Shown: positions 16,039-26,040 of the stretch, in pieces
Layout of the letters: every line of letters begins with the position of its first letter
How positions within the stretch are numbered: the stretch's first letter is position 1
From: Mycolicibacterium senegalense
GTDB taxonomy: Bacteria > Actinomycetota > Actinomycetes > Mycobacteriales > Mycobacteriaceae
DNA: 64,000 bases
Assembly (NCBI RefSeq): GCF_019645875.1
Contig: NZ_CP081000.1
Span: 5,826,417-5,890,416 of the forward strand
Direction: 5' to 3'
Notes under the pieces: generated by a model
Told to the model about the DNA's origin: nothing
The model's input: the letters and a program-made list of their open reading frames with translations, nothing else
Databases searched by the model: none
Position numbers and translations under genes: made by a program

Positions 16039-16518
16039 GTGAGTATCGAACCGCGCGCCACCGCTGATCTGGTCGACGAGATCTATCCCGACGTCCGTAG
16101 CTGCGATCTGCAGTTGCAGAACTACGGCGGCAAGGCGATGTTCGCGGGGCCGATCACCACGGTGCGCTGTTTTCAGGACAATGCTCTGCTCAAGTCCATT
16201 TTGTCCACACCGGGTAACGGTGGGGTGCTGGTGGTCGACGGCGACGGGTCGCTGCACACCGCGCTGGTGGGCGACATCATCGCGGGGCTGGCCGCCGACA
16301 ACGGCTGGTCCGGGGTGATCGTGCACGGCGCGGTGCGCGACGCGGCCGCGTTGCGCACCATCGACGTCGGCATCAAGGCGTTGGGCACCAACCCACGCAA
16401 GGGCACCAAGACCGGCGAGGGCGAGCGCGACGTCGAGGTCAGCTTCGGCGGTGTGACGTTCGTGCCGGGAGAGATCGCGTACGCCGACGAGGACGGCATC
16501 GTCCTCGTCGCCCCTTAG
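16039..16518 (+). CDS. rraA: RraA-like protein / 4-hydroxy-4-methyl-2-oxoglutarate aldolase family
   Basis: 159 residues from GTG 16039, matching Rv3853 (157 residues, formerly MenG). It shows the RraA core GGVLVVDGDGSLHTALVGD and IVHGAVRDAAAL, where the Gly-rich loop and the Arg-Asp pair form the metal/substrate site of HMG/CHA aldolases. In E. coli RraA inhibits RNase E; the mycobacterial role is not settled. A strong bidirectional terminator follows. Confidence 0.92.
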   Translation: MSIEPRATADLVDEIYPDVRSCDLQLQNYGGKAMFAGPITTVRCFQDNALLKSILSTPGNGGVLVVDGDGSLHTALVGDIIAGLAADNGWSGVIVHGAVRDAAALRTIDVGIKALGTNPRKGTKTGEGERDVEVSFGGVTFVPGEIAYADEDGIVLVAP

Positions 16519-16529
16519 CACCGGCACGG

Positions 16530-16560
16530 AAAAGCCCCCACCGAAAAAGTGGGGGCTTTT
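16530..16560. terminator. Bidirectional rho-independent terminator
   Basis: AAAAGCCCCCAC (16530-16541) and GTGGGGGCTTTT (16549-16560) form a perfect 12-bp stem with a 7-nt loop. A-run and T-run flanks serve both the rraA and ethA transcripts, which converge here. Confidence 0.95.
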
Positions 16561-16574
16561 CGCGCTGATCGGAC

Positions 16575-18044
<1,470 letters not shown>

Positions 18045-18057
18045 GGGACCGACGGTA

Positions 18058-18112
18058 TCAACATGGTGTTGAGTCGGTCAACGGTGTGTCGAAAAATTCA
18101 ACACGATGTTAG
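18058..18112. promoter_or_regulatory. EthR operator: three 15-bp palindromic units at 20-bp spacing
   Basis: Units of the form TCAACR-N3-TGTYGA begin at 18058 (TCAACATGGTGTTGA), 18078 (TCAACGGTGTGTCGA) and 18098 (TCAACACGATGTTAG). The 20-bp spacing places each on the same DNA face. The Mtb ethA-ethR operator, as remembered, has similar TCGACA-N3-CGTTGA units. EthR is known to bind cooperatively as several dimers. Confidence 0.8.
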
Positions 18113-18117
18113 GCTTC

Positions 18118-18765
18118 GTGACTGTGACGAGCTCCAGCACGACCCGCGCCCCGCGCGGTCGCCGCGCCGCCCGCCCCTCGGGCGACGACCGCGAAGCGGC
18201 GATTCTCGCGACCGCCAGGCAGCTGCTGGAAACCAAGAAGTTCGCCGACATATCGGTCGATGACCTGGCCAAAGGCGCCGGCATCTCCCGGCCGACGTTC
18301 TACTTCTACTTCCCCTCGAAGGAAGCCGTCGTGCTGTCGCTGCTCGATCCACTGGTCAAGCGCGCCGACACCGGTTTCGACAGTGCACTGGAGGACATGC
18401 CGGCCGAGCCCAGGCGGGCGATCCGCCGGGGCATCGAGATCTTCTTCAGCTCGTTCGGCTCGGATCCGGCGATAGCCCGTGCCGGCACCGAGGCGCTCGA
18501 CAGCAGTCCGGAGTTTCGCGCGTTCTGGTCCGGGCTCATGCAGAAATGGATTGCCCTGACCGCCTCGCTGATCACCGCCGAGCGCCGGCGAGGCGCCGCC
18601 CCGGAGACCATCCCCGCAATGGACCTGGCGACCTCGCTCAACCTGATGAACGAGCGGACGATGATGGCGGCGCTGGGGGCCGAACAACCCGCGGTCGCTC
18701 ATGACAAGGTGGTCGACACCCTGGCTCACATCTGGCTGACCAGCATCTACGGCGAGGCACCCTAG
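18118..18765 (+). CDS. ethR: TetR-family repressor EthR
   Basis: About 215 residues if GTG 18118 is used; ATG 18106 and GTG 18124 are alternatives, and the ATG lies inside the third operator unit. The N-terminal HTH (about 25-70) contains FADISVDDLAKGAGISRPTF followed by YFYFPSKEAV, nearly identical to Mtb EthR. The ligand domain retains the Asn/Trp-rich helix around MQKWIALTA and the signature LNLMNERT. It represses ethA and itself. dinB follows 24 bp downstream. Confidence 0.93.
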   Translation: MTVTSSSTTRAPRGRRAARPSGDDREAAILATARQLLETKKFADISVDDLAKGAGISRPTFYFYFPSKEAVVLSLLDPLVKRADTGFDSALEDMPAEPRRAIRRGIEIFFSSFGSDPAIARAGTEALDSSPEFRAFWSGLMQKWIALTASLITAERRRGAAPETIPAMDLATSLNLMNERTMMAALGAEQPAVAHDKVVDTLAHIWLTSIYGEAP

Positions 18766-18782
18766 CTCGTCCGCCCGCTGTG

Positions 18783-18796
18783 CGAACATATGTTCG
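18783..18796. promoter_or_regulatory. SOS (LexA) box over the dinB start
   Basis: CGAACATATGTTCG is a perfect 14-bp palindrome fitting the mycobacterial LexA site core CGAAC-N4-GTTCG. It covers the ATG at 18790; the alternative GTG at 18796 begins at its last base. A LexA site here would block transcription or a leaderless start of the polymerase gene. Confidence 0.75.
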
Positions 18797-19995
18797 TGTC
18801 CGACAGCGCGGCCATCCTGCACGCCGATCTCGACTCGTTCTACGCGTCGGTCGAGCAGCGCGACGATCCCGCCTTGCGCGGCCGCCCGGTGATCGTCGGT
18901 GGCGGCGTGGTGCTGGCAGCCAGTTACGAGGCCAAGGCATTCGGCGTGCGCACGGCGATGGGCGGTGGTCAGGCGCGGGCGTTGTGTCCGCAGGCCATCG
19001 TGGTGCCGCCGCGGATGTCGGCCTATTCCGAGGCCAGCCGGCATGTGTTCGAGGTCTTCCACGACACCACGCCGGTGGTCGAGCCGCTGTCCGTGGATGA
19101 GGCGTTTCTCGACGTGTCCGGGCTGGGCCGGGTATCCGGTACCCCGGTGGAGATCGCCCGGCGGCTGCGCGAGCAGGTCAGCGAGCAGGTAAGGCTGCCC
19201 ATCACCGTCGGGATCGCGCGGACGAAGTTTTTGGCCAAGGTCGCCAGCCAGGTCGCCAAACCGGACGGTCTGCTGTTGGTCCCACCCGACCGTGAGTTGG
19301 CGTTCCTGCACCCCCTGCCGGTGCGCCGGCTGTGGGGTGTCGGTGCCAAGACCGCCGAAAAGCTCCATGCGCACGGCATCGAGACGGTCGCCGATGTCGC
19401 CGAACTGCCCGAGTCGGCCCTGCGCCCGATGGTGGGTGGCGCGATGGCCCGTCAGCTGTATGCGTTGTCGCGCAACATCGATCGACGCCGGGTGACGACG
19501 GGCGTTCGGCGCAGTTCGGTCGGTGCGCAACGCGCTCTCGGACGTCGCGGCAACTCGATGTCGGCCGCGGAGGTGGACGTGGTGGTGGTCAACCTCGTCG
19601 ACCGCATCACCCGGCGGATGCGCGGAGCCGGGCGCACCGGACGCACCGTCGTATTGCGTTTGCGCTTCGACGATTTCGGCCGGGCCACCCGGTCGCACAC
19701 CCTGCCCCGGGCGACCGCCTCTACCGACGCGATCCTGGCGGCGGCCCGCGCACTGGTGACGGCGGCGGCGCCGGTGATCGCGCAGCGGGGGTTGACGCTG
19801 ATCGGGTTCGCGGTGTCCAACATCGACCACCAGGGCAGCCAGCAGTTGGAACTGCCCTTCGACTCAGAGCCGGATCCGGTGGCCATCGACGGCGCCATCG
19901 ACGAGGTACGGCAGCGGTTCGGCAACGCGATGTTGACGCGCGGTGTGCTGGTTGGGCGCGATCCGGGCCTGGAGATGCCTACGCTGCCATATTAG
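18790..19995 (+). CDS. dinB: Y-family DNA polymerase IV (DinB3-like)
   Basis: 401 residues from ATG 18790, or 399 from GTG 18796. Catalytic residues are Asp13 in ILHADLDSFYASVE and Asp103-Glu104 in SVDEAFLDV. Tyr18 occupies the aromatic steric-gate region. Thumb HhH (RRLWGVGAKTAEKL) and little-finger domains follow. QQLELPF near 352 fits a sliding-clamp-binding motif. A DinB-type gene next to ethR is reminiscent of M. smegmatis DinB3. The SOS box on its start suggests damage induction, unlike reports for Mtb dinB genes. Confidence 0.93.
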   Translation: MFVSDSAAILHADLDSFYASVEQRDDPALRGRPVIVGGGVVLAASYEAKAFGVRTAMGGGQARALCPQAIVVPPRMSAYSEASRHVFEVFHDTTPVVEPLSVDEAFLDVSGLGRVSGTPVEIARRLREQVSEQVRLPITVGIARTKFLAKVASQVAKPDGLLLVPPDRELAFLHPLPVRRLWGVGAKTAEKLHAHGIETVADVAELPESALRPMVGGAMARQLYALSRNIDRRRVTTGVRRSSVGAQRALGRRGNSMSAAEVDVVVVNLVDRITRRMRGAGRTGRTVVLRLRFDDFGRATRSHTLPRATASTDAILAAARALVTAAAPVIAQRGLTLIGFAVSNIDHQGSQQLELPFDSEPDPVAIDGAIDEVRQRFGNAMLTRGVLVGRDPGLEMPTLPY

Positions 19996-20008
19996 CGCGG
20001 TGGCCGCA

Positions 20009-20437
20009 TCAGAACTGCGCGGCAACGAATCCGGCGAGCAGCACGGCGAATCCACCGATCTCGCCGACGATGAGCGCGATCATTCCGGCGTGCAGGGCGG
20101 CCGTGGGCTTCTCGAATTGGTTGGTGGTGTCCCGTTTGGCGCCGTGCTCGATGTAGGCGGCGATGGCGACGACGAAGAAGAGCACGAGCACCATGGCCGC
20201 GGTGAGGTTCACCCAGGTGGGCCAGGCGCTGAGTTCGACGAACACCGCCACCAACAGCGTCGCGAACGAGTACAGCAGCGCGGCCCGGTGGGCGATGTCG
20301 ACGTAAGGATGGGCCAGGTGGTTCTCACTGGTGGCCATCTGCCGGTATTTCCACACCCCGAGCACCAGCGCCAGCAGGAAGATCAGGCCGGCGGCCAGCA
20401 GGGTGATGACGGTGTCGATGCCGAGATCCGCTTGCAT
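20009..20437 (-). CDS. Four-helix membrane protein of unknown function
   Basis: A 142-residue integral membrane protein with four clear transmembrane helices and short polar loops (WKYRQMATSENHLAHPYVD and IEHGAKRDTTNQFEKPT). The loop His and Asp residues are reminiscent of small transporters, but no family was recognised. ATG 20437 is the only good start. It lies tail to tail with dinB (13-bp gap) and divergent from the YiaA/YiaB-like gene. Confidence 0.7.
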   Translation of the reverse strand: MQADLGIDTVITLLAAGLIFLLALVLGVWKYRQMATSENHLAHPYVDIAHRAALLYSFATLLVAVFVELSAWPTWVNLTAAMVLVLFFVVAIAAYIEHGAKRDTTNQFEKPTAALHAGMIALIVGEIGGFAVLLAGFVAAQF

Positions 20438-20511
20438 CGGGTGAGCTTAGACCGGAGATTTTGAGTAGTCTCACGCATCCCTCGCGACGGGCTCTGCGTC
20501 AGGCTCGGAGC

Positions 20512-20802
20512 ATGATCGCACTCAACGACAGTTCGAAAGTCACCGCCGCGTTCGCGCTCCAGGCCGCTATCGCATTCGGGGTGAGTTTCCTCGGCGTGCT
20601 CGGCGGGATCTACTTTCTCCCGATCGATGTCTGGCAGCGGATGTTCCTGGGAATGTCCGCTCTGTTCCTGGTGACCAGCGCGTTCACCCTGGCCAAGGTG
20701 ATTCGTGATCAGCAGGAGGCAGCTACCGTGCGGGTCCGCCTCGACGAGGCGCGCATGGAAAGGCTTCTCGCCGAGCATGATCCGTTCACGTCAGGAACCT
20801 GA
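20512..20802 (+). CDS. YiaA/YiaB-type two-helix membrane protein
   Basis: A 96-residue protein with two transmembrane helices (about 10-35 and 42-62) and a charged C-terminal helix (DQQEAATVRVRLDEARMERLL). This matches the YiaA/YiaB inner-membrane family, of unknown function. ATG 20512 gives the natural N-terminus MIALNDSSKVTAAF. It converges on the PHP-domain gene, with 1 bp between the stops. Confidence 0.75.
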   Translation: MIALNDSSKVTAAFALQAAIAFGVSFLGVLGGIYFLPIDVWQRMFLGMSALFLVTSAFTLAKVIRDQQEAATVRVRLDEARMERLLAEHDPFTSGT

Positions 20803-20803
20803 T

Positions 20804-21820
20804 TCAGCGGGCTGCCCAGTCCAGGAGTTGCTCGGCAGACCAGGTGTTGACGATCCGCTCGACCGGGACCTCGGCGTCCAGGGCCCGTTGCGCCCCGTAG
20901 CCGAGGAAGTCCAACTGGCCTGGCGCGTGGGCATCGGTGTCGATGCTGAACAGGCAGCCGAGGTCCAGCGCGAGGTTCAGCAAGCGGGTAGGTGGGTCGC
21001 GGCGCTCGGGACGGGAATTGATCTCGACGGCGGTGTCGTGATCGCGGCAGGCGGAGAAAACCTTCTCCGCATCGAATTTCGATTCGGGCCGCATGCCGCG
21101 CCCACCGGTGACCAGGCGCCCGGTGCAGTGTCCGAGGACGTCGGTGTGCGGGTTGGACACCGCTTTGACCATGCGCCGGGTCATGGACGCCGAGTCCATG
21201 GCGAGTTTGGAGTGCACACTGGCGACCACCACGTCGAGGCGCGCCAACAGCTCGGGTTCCTGGTCCAGGGACCCGTCTTCGAGGATGTCGACCTCGATTC
21301 CGGTGAGGATGCGCATCGGTGCCACGACTTCTCGCAGCTCCTCGATGACGTCGAGCTGCTCCCGCAGCCGCTCCGGGGACAGCCCGTTGGCGATCTTGAG
21401 CCGCGGCGAGTGGTCGGTCAGCGCACAGTACTCATGGCCGAGGTCGCGGGCGGCCAGCATCATCTCCTCGATCGGGGCTGATCCGTCGGACCAGTTCGAG
21501 TGCACGTGCAGGTCGCCCCGCAGCGCCGAACGTAGCGCGCCGCCACCGAGATCCTTTGCTGCCATGCGTAATTCGACGAGGGCGTCGGGTTCATGGCCGG
21601 CCCAGGCCTGGGCGATCACCTTCGCGGTCTTTGGCCCGATGCCCGGCAAAGACTGCCAGCTGCCCGACGCGCCGAGGCGATCCCTCTGCGCGTCGGGCAG
21701 CGCTTCGACGATGTCGGCGGCGTTGCGATAGGCCATCACCCGGCGCGGGTCTTCCCGCGCGCGGTCCTTGTAGTAGGCGATCTGGCGCAGCGCTGTCACC
21801 GGGTCGATGGGCCGGTCCAT
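20804..21820 (-). CDS. PHP-domain phosphoesterase with HhH N-terminus (Rv3856c-like)
   Basis: 338 residues. The N-terminal part (about 10-95) resembles the Pol X helix-hairpin-helix region (LPGIGPKTAKVIAQAW at 58-73). The C-terminal PHP domain has HVHSNWSDG (His105, His107), LTDHSPR, GIEVDILEDG, VASVHSKL and DTDAHAPG, the complete metal-binding set. It resembles Rv3856c and Pol X C-termini without the polymerase palm. A DNA 3'-end or nucleotide phosphoesterase role is likely; the substrate is unknown. Confidence 0.88.
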   Translation of the reverse strand: MDRPIDPVTALRQIAYYKDRAREDPRRVMAYRNAADIVEALPDAQRDRLGASGSWQSLPGIGPKTAKVIAQAWAGHEPDALVELRMAAKDLGGGALRSALRGDLHVHSNWSDGSAPIEEMMLAARDLGHEYCALTDHSPRLKIANGLSPERLREQLDVIEELREVVAPMRILTGIEVDILEDGSLDQEPELLARLDVVVASVHSKLAMDSASMTRRMVKAVSNPHTDVLGHCTGRLVTGGRGMRPESKFDAEKVFSACRDHDTAVEINSRPERRDPPTRLLNLALDLGCLFSIDTDAHAPGQLDFLGYGAQRALDAEVPVERIVNTWSAEQLLDWAAR

Positions 21821-21851
21821 ATCTTCAGTGTGCCCGGGCCGCGGCCCGCGG

Positions 21852-23198
21852 TCAGCTCACGGTGCGGATGAGTTTCTTGTTCACGAACTCGTCCATGCCG
21901 AATTTGCCGAGCTCGCGCCCAAAACCGGACCGCTTGATCCCACCGAACGGCAGCTCGGCCCCTTCTGCGCCGACGGCATTGACGAACACCATGCCGGCAT
22001 CGATCCGGTCGGCCACCCGCGCGGCCTGGTCGGCGTCGGTGGTGAACACATAGGAGCCCAACCCGAACGGGGTGTCGTTGGCGATTTCGACGGCCTCGTC
22101 CTCCGAGCCGGCCTTGTACACCACGGCCACCGGGCCGAACAGCTCTTGCCGGTACGCGTCGTTGTCCTGGGTGACGCCGGTCAGCACGGCCGGTGGATAG
22201 AAGGCTCCCCGGCGCTCACCCGCGGACGTCAGCTTGGCGCCTTGGTCGACGGCGGTCTTGACCTGTTGCTCGAGCCGCTCGGCAGCCAATTCCGAAGACA
22301 GCGGGGCAATTCCGTCGGCAGCGGCCAGCAGCTTCTCGGTGAACTTGGCCAGGAAGTCGTCGTAGAGGTTCTCGGCGACGATGAAGCGCTTGGCGGCGTT
22401 GCAGGCCTGCCCGGTGTTCTCCATCCGTCCCTCGACCGCGGCCTCAACCGTCGCGTCGAGATCGTCGGTGGACAGCACGATGAACGGGTCGGAACCGCCC
22501 AGTTCCAGCACGCACTTCTTGAGGTTGCGGCCGGCGATCTCGGCCACGGCGGCTCCCGCCCGCTCCGAACCCGTCAGCGACACTGCGGCCACGCGGGAGT
22601 CGGCGATGATGTCGGCAACCTGGTCGTTGGTGGCGCGGATGTCGACGTAGGCACCCTGCGGCAATCCGGCCTCGAGGAAGATCAGTTGCAGCAGCTCGGC
22701 GGATTCCGGGCATTGCGGGGCATGCTTGAGCAGAATTGTGTTGCCTACGATCAGGTTTGGGCCGGCGAAGCGGGCAACCTGGTAGTAGGGGTAGTTCCAC
22801 GGCATGATGCCGAGCAGCACCCCGACCGGGCCCCGCTTGACCACCGCGGTGCCCTCCCCGTCGAGCAAGGTGATCTCCTCGTCGGCGAGAAACTTCTCCG
22901 CGTTGTCCGCGTAGTACTGATAGATGGCGGCACTGAAGTCGACCTCACCCAGGGCCTGGTCGCGCGGCTTGCCCATCTCACGGACGATCACGTCGGCGAG
23001 CTGTTCGCGGCGCTGCTCGTGCAGGGCGGCGACCTTGCCGATCAGCGCGGCCCGCTCTGCCACCGTGGTGGTGCGCGCCCAGCTGCGCCCGGTCTTGGCA
23101 GCAGCTTCGATCGCGGCCTGGATCTCGGCGTCGGTCGAGGTCGGGTAGGTGGCGACCACCTCTGCGGTCGCCGGATCGGTGACTGCGTACTCGGTCAT
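21852..23198 (-). CDS. NAD(P)-dependent aldehyde (succinate-semialdehyde) dehydrogenase
   Basis: 448 residues of the ALDH superfamily. It shows the oxyanion region GIMPWNYPYYQ, the general-base Glu in LELGGSDPF and the catalytic Cys in TGQACNAAKR. The shortened N-terminus and the motif set resemble the GabD1 / succinate-semialdehyde dehydrogenase group (Mtb Rv0234c). It would oxidise succinic semialdehyde to succinate, but other aldehydes are possible. It is divergent from the F420 oxidoreductase gene. Confidence 0.85.
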   Translation of the reverse strand: MTEYAVTDPATAEVVATYPTSTDAEIQAAIEAAAKTGRSWARTTTVAERAALIGKVAALHEQRREQLADVIVREMGKPRDQALGEVDFSAAIYQYYADNAEKFLADEEITLLDGEGTAVVKRGPVGVLLGIMPWNYPYYQVARFAGPNLIVGNTILLKHAPQCPESAELLQLIFLEAGLPQGAYVDIRATNDQVADIIADSRVAAVSLTGSERAGAAVAEIAGRNLKKCVLELGGSDPFIVLSTDDLDATVEAAVEGRMENTGQACNAAKRFIVAENLYDDFLAKFTEKLLAAADGIAPLSSELAAERLEQQVKTAVDQGAKLTSAGERRGAFYPPAVLTGVTQDNDAYRQELFGPVAVVYKAGSEDEAVEIANDTPFGLGSYVFTTDADQAARVADRIDAGMVFVNAVGAEGAELPFGGIKRSGFGRELGKFGMDEFVNKKLIRTVS

Positions 23199-23384
23199 GT
23201 TTACTCCCAGATGGTCTGATCGCGGGATTCCGCATATTTCCGTGCCTGAGACTACCGATTGCGGCGGCCAAATGGCACCGAAGATACGGAATCAGCACTA
23301 TGGGGTGGGTACCGGAGCTGAAAGATTCCTGGCAGATGCCCGAACTCCGGAATGAATCCCCGGACGGGACTAGTTTCCGATGGC

Positions 23385-24236
23385 GTGCGCTTCGCCTTCA
23401 AAACATCCCCGCAGAACACGACCTGGGCCGACATGCTTTCCATCTGGAAAACGGCCGACACGATCGACGTCTTCGAATCCGGCTGGACGTTCGACCACTT
23501 CTATCCGATCTTCTCCGACTCTTCTGGCCCGTGCCTTGAGGGTTGGACCACGTTGACCGCGCTGGCGCAGGCCACTGAACGGTTGCGCGTCGGCGTGCTC
23601 GTCACCGGTATCCATTACCGGCATCCCGCCGTGCTGGCGAATATGGCCTCGGCGCTCGACATCGTCTCCAACGGTCGCCTGGAACTCGGGATCGGTGCCG
23701 GCTGGAACGAGGAGGAATCCGGCGCCTACGGCATCGAATTGGGTTCGATCAAGGAACGCTTCGACCGGTTCGAGGAAGCCTGTCAGGTCCTCAAGGGGCT
23801 GCTGACGCAGGAGACGACGACGTTCGACGGCAAGTTCTACCAACTCAAGGACGCCCGCAACGAGCCCAAGGGCCCGCAGCAGCCGCACCCGCCGTTCTGC
23901 ATCGGCGGAAGTGGCGAGAAGCGGACCCTGCGCATCACCGCGCAGTACGCCGACCACTGGAACTTCGTCGGTGGCCCGCCCGAGGAGTTCGCCCGCAAGC
24001 GTGACGTGCTCGCCGCACACTGCGCGGATATCGGCCGGGACCCCAAAGAAATCACCCTGTCGGCGCACGTGCGGCTCGGCCCGGACCACGATGTCGCGAA
24101 GGTGGTCGACGAGGCCGCCGCCCTGGGTGCCGAGGGCTTGGACCTGGCGATCATCTACCTGCCGCCGCCGTACGACCCAGCAGTGCTGGAGCCGCTGGCC
24201 GAGGCGATCAGGGATTCAGGTCAGCTGAGCAGCTGA
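23385..24236 (+). CDS. LLM-class F420-dependent oxidoreductase
   Basis: 283 residues from GTG 23385, which gives the family N-terminus VRFAFKTSPQNTTW; ATG 23352 would add 11 residues. It has a luciferase-like TIM barrel with IHYRHPAVLANMA, GRLELGIGAGWNEEE and PFCIGGSGEKRTLR, typical of F420-using LLM enzymes in mycobacteria. The substrate is unknown. A large hairpin follows the stop. It is divergent from the aldehyde dehydrogenase; a shared pathway is possible but not shown. Confidence 0.87.
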   Translation: MRFAFKTSPQNTTWADMLSIWKTADTIDVFESGWTFDHFYPIFSDSSGPCLEGWTTLTALAQATERLRVGVLVTGIHYRHPAVLANMASALDIVSNGRLELGIGAGWNEEESGAYGIELGSIKERFDRFEEACQVLKGLLTQETTTFDGKFYQLKDARNEPKGPQQPHPPFCIGGSGEKRTLRITAQYADHWNFVGGPPEEFARKRDVLAAHCADIGRDPKEITLSAHVRLGPDHDVAKVVDEAAALGAEGLDLAIIYLPPPYDPAVLEPLAEAIRDSGQLSS

Positions 24237-24248
24237 CACATACAGCTA

Positions 24249-24286
24249 CGCCCTCGGATCGGCGCTATCGCGCCGGTTCGAGGGCG
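24249..24286 (+). terminator. Two-tier hairpin terminator
   Basis: CGCCCTCG (24249-24256) and CGAGGGCG (24279-24286) enclose a symmetric 3x3 internal loop, then CGGCGC and GCGCCG with a TATC loop. It lies 12 bp after the LLM oxidoreductase stop. No T-run follows, as is common in mycobacteria. Confidence 0.75.
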
Positions 24287-24309
24287 TGGTGCTCTGCGAC
24301 GGATACTCG

Positions 24310-24450
24310 TCAAACTCCGAACCGAAGTAGCTCGTCTGCCGTGACCAGTCGCTCGTTCTTGGCCGGAAATTCACGGCTCTTCATCGGATGACGGAACAAT
24401 GACCAGGCAATACGACCCATCCGCGACCGACTGATCGGGTTGATGTACAC
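24310..24450 (-). CDS. Small basic protein, unrecognised
   Basis: Reading leftward from GTG 24450 gives 46 residues beginning VYINPISRSRMGRIAWSLFR and ending TADELLRFGV. AGGAG lies 8 nt before this start; GTG 24459 is a second option but sits on the ribosome-binding site. The protein is basic in its first half with an acidic/hydrophobic tail and has no transmembrane segment. No family was recognised. A correct ribosome-binding site, a clean stop and reasonable codon use make it credible as a gene missed by length filters. Confidence 0.5.
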   Translation of the reverse strand: MYINPISRSRMGRIAWSLFRHPMKSREFPAKNERLVTADELLRFGV

Positions 24451-24459
24451 GGTGATCAC

Positions 24460-24720
24460 TCCTGCGAGTTTCTGGTTGCTGTACCCGTAGTTCCACGTTA
24501 CCGCAGCACTCTCACCACGTCATTAAATACCCACTATCCGGCAAACTGGGCTAGCCACGCCGCAGAAACGGCAGGTGTTTCTGGTGTGACTGAAGTGGTT
24601 TATGAGGCTGCCAATGTACCGATTTGAGAGATGTAGATCACTTTTTCGAGTCGGTTGTGGATCGCACCAGGTGTGACGCACAACACAACAGTTAATTAAG
24701 AGACTCTCTCAATCAACCTC
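24460..24720. other. AT-rich intergenic region, possible promoter of the small gene
   Basis: 261 bp between the small leftward gene and the convergently placed GT87 gene. It is distinctly AT-richer than its surroundings (for example GTTAATTAAGAGACTCTC near 24692). No reading frame or clear terminator was seen. Because the small gene at 24310-24450 reads leftward, its promoter should lie here. Confidence 0.4.
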
Positions 24721-26025
24721 TCAAGCCCGCGTCAGCTCGTCATCGCGGAATTCCGGCGGGTAGTCACCGAGATCGTCGGTCGTCACCGACATCGCATCGG
24801 AAGGGTCGCGCGTCGTGCTCAGCCGCAACCAGCTGGCCGCCGCGATCACGAAGCAACCGAACACCAGCGGGTACCAACCGCTGGCGAGCTGGCCCGTCCA
24901 GAAACGGCGCAGGTCCAGGTAATTCCAGTACACCCCGCTGAAGTACATGGTGGTGTGGTTGCGACCGGGCCGGTGCAAGGTCCACATGAACACCATCGCG
25001 TACAAGCCGGCGGCCCGGAAGATCCAGCCACGCGCCCAGACACCTTGCGTCGTAACTGCTTTTGCAACCAGCCAAATGATCGCTGGGGCAAACCACACCC
25101 AGTGCGCGGCCCAACTGAACGGCGAGACCGCGCAGCCGGTCAGGCCTACGATCACCACCGCCAGGGCGTGTTCGTCGCGTCGATGGGCCCACACCGCGAC
25201 AGCAAGGCAAGCGGCTAGCACCAAGAGGCTCAACACAACCCACAGCCACTCCGGTCGTGGTTCGGGCTCGAAGTACCTGGCAAGGAATCCGTTGATCGAC
25301 TGGTTCGCCAGGTGGTCGATGGCGCTGATGTGCGAGGTGTCGCCGAGGTGCGTCCAGAACCAGGCGCTGTCTTTCGGTAGCACCGGCCAGGTGAGGGCGG
25401 CAGTCACGACGAATGTGAATGCCGCAGTGGCTGAGGCCCGCCACTGCCGGGTCAGCAGCAGGTAGGGCAGGAAGATCAGTGGGGTGAGCTTGATCCCCGC
25501 GGCCAGGCCCAGCCCGATGCCGCGCCACCGGGACCCGGCGGGGCGTAGCAGGTCGAGTATCACCATCGCCATGAGCAGGACGTTGATCTGGCCCCACCAC
25601 AGCGTGGCCTGCACCGGTTCGACATCGACGGCGATCATCGCGAGCGCGGCACTCATCACACCGAGCCGCAGATCGGCACGGATCCCGGCTAGGCGCAGGA
25701 TGCGCCACGCGACGAGAGCCAGCACGCAGATCGACAGGGCCAGCAGGAGGTACTTGGCGACGTCGAAACCCAGCCAGGCGAGCGGCGCGAGGAAGAACGT
25801 CGCGAATGGCGGGTAGACAAACCACGCGCCGCGCAGTGCCGGTTCCTGGTACAGGCTCCTGCCGTCCCAGGACGCGTGCACCGCGGCCCGATACGTATCG
25901 AGATCGAAGTTGTTCTCGGTCAATCCGAAGAAATGCGTGCTGAACGGCACCAGCTGGTTGTGCATCAGCAGTGCCAGCGCCGCCCCGATCAGTGCGATCG
26001 AGACGACGCGACGTCGCAGCCTCAT
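24721..26025 (-). CDS. GT87 (DUF2029) polyprenol-phosphate-mannose-dependent mannosyltransferase
   Basis: 434 residues with about ten transmembrane helices, the GT-C fold of the DUF2029/GT87 family that includes PimE. The first extracytoplasmic loop carries NFDLDTYRAAVHASWDGRSLY, whose Asp residue corresponds to the catalytic site in PimE. YPPFATFFLAPLAWL and a WWGQINVLLMA helix are further family hallmarks. It probably adds a mannose from decaprenyl-phosphomannose to an envelope glycolipid. It lies 15 bp downstream of gltD but is functionally unrelated. Confidence 0.85.
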   Translation of the reverse strand: MRLRRRVVSIALIGAALALLMHNQLVPFSTHFFGLTENNFDLDTYRAAVHASWDGRSLYQEPALRGAWFVYPPFATFFLAPLAWLGFDVAKYLLLALSICVLALVAWRILRLAGIRADLRLGVMSAALAMIAVDVEPVQATLWWGQINVLLMAMVILDLLRPAGSRWRGIGLGLAAGIKLTPLIFLPYLLLTRQWRASATAAFTFVVTAALTWPVLPKDSAWFWTHLGDTSHISAIDHLANQSINGFLARYFEPEPRPEWLWVVLSLLVLAACLAVAVWAHRRDEHALAVVIVGLTGCAVSPFSWAAHWVWFAPAIIWLVAKAVTTQGVWARGWIFRAAGLYAMVFMWTLHRPGRNHTTMYFSGVYWNYLDLRRFWTGQLASGWYPLVFGCFVIAAASWLRLSTTRDPSDAMSVTTDDLGDYPPEFRDDELTRA

Positions 26026-26040
26026 CTCCCCGGTGGAGTC

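Noticed and set aside
18109..19830. Long leftward reading frame opposite ethR and dinB
   Set aside because: It is a shadow of the strongly supported rightward genes; its product is Arg/Gly/His-rich with no family features.
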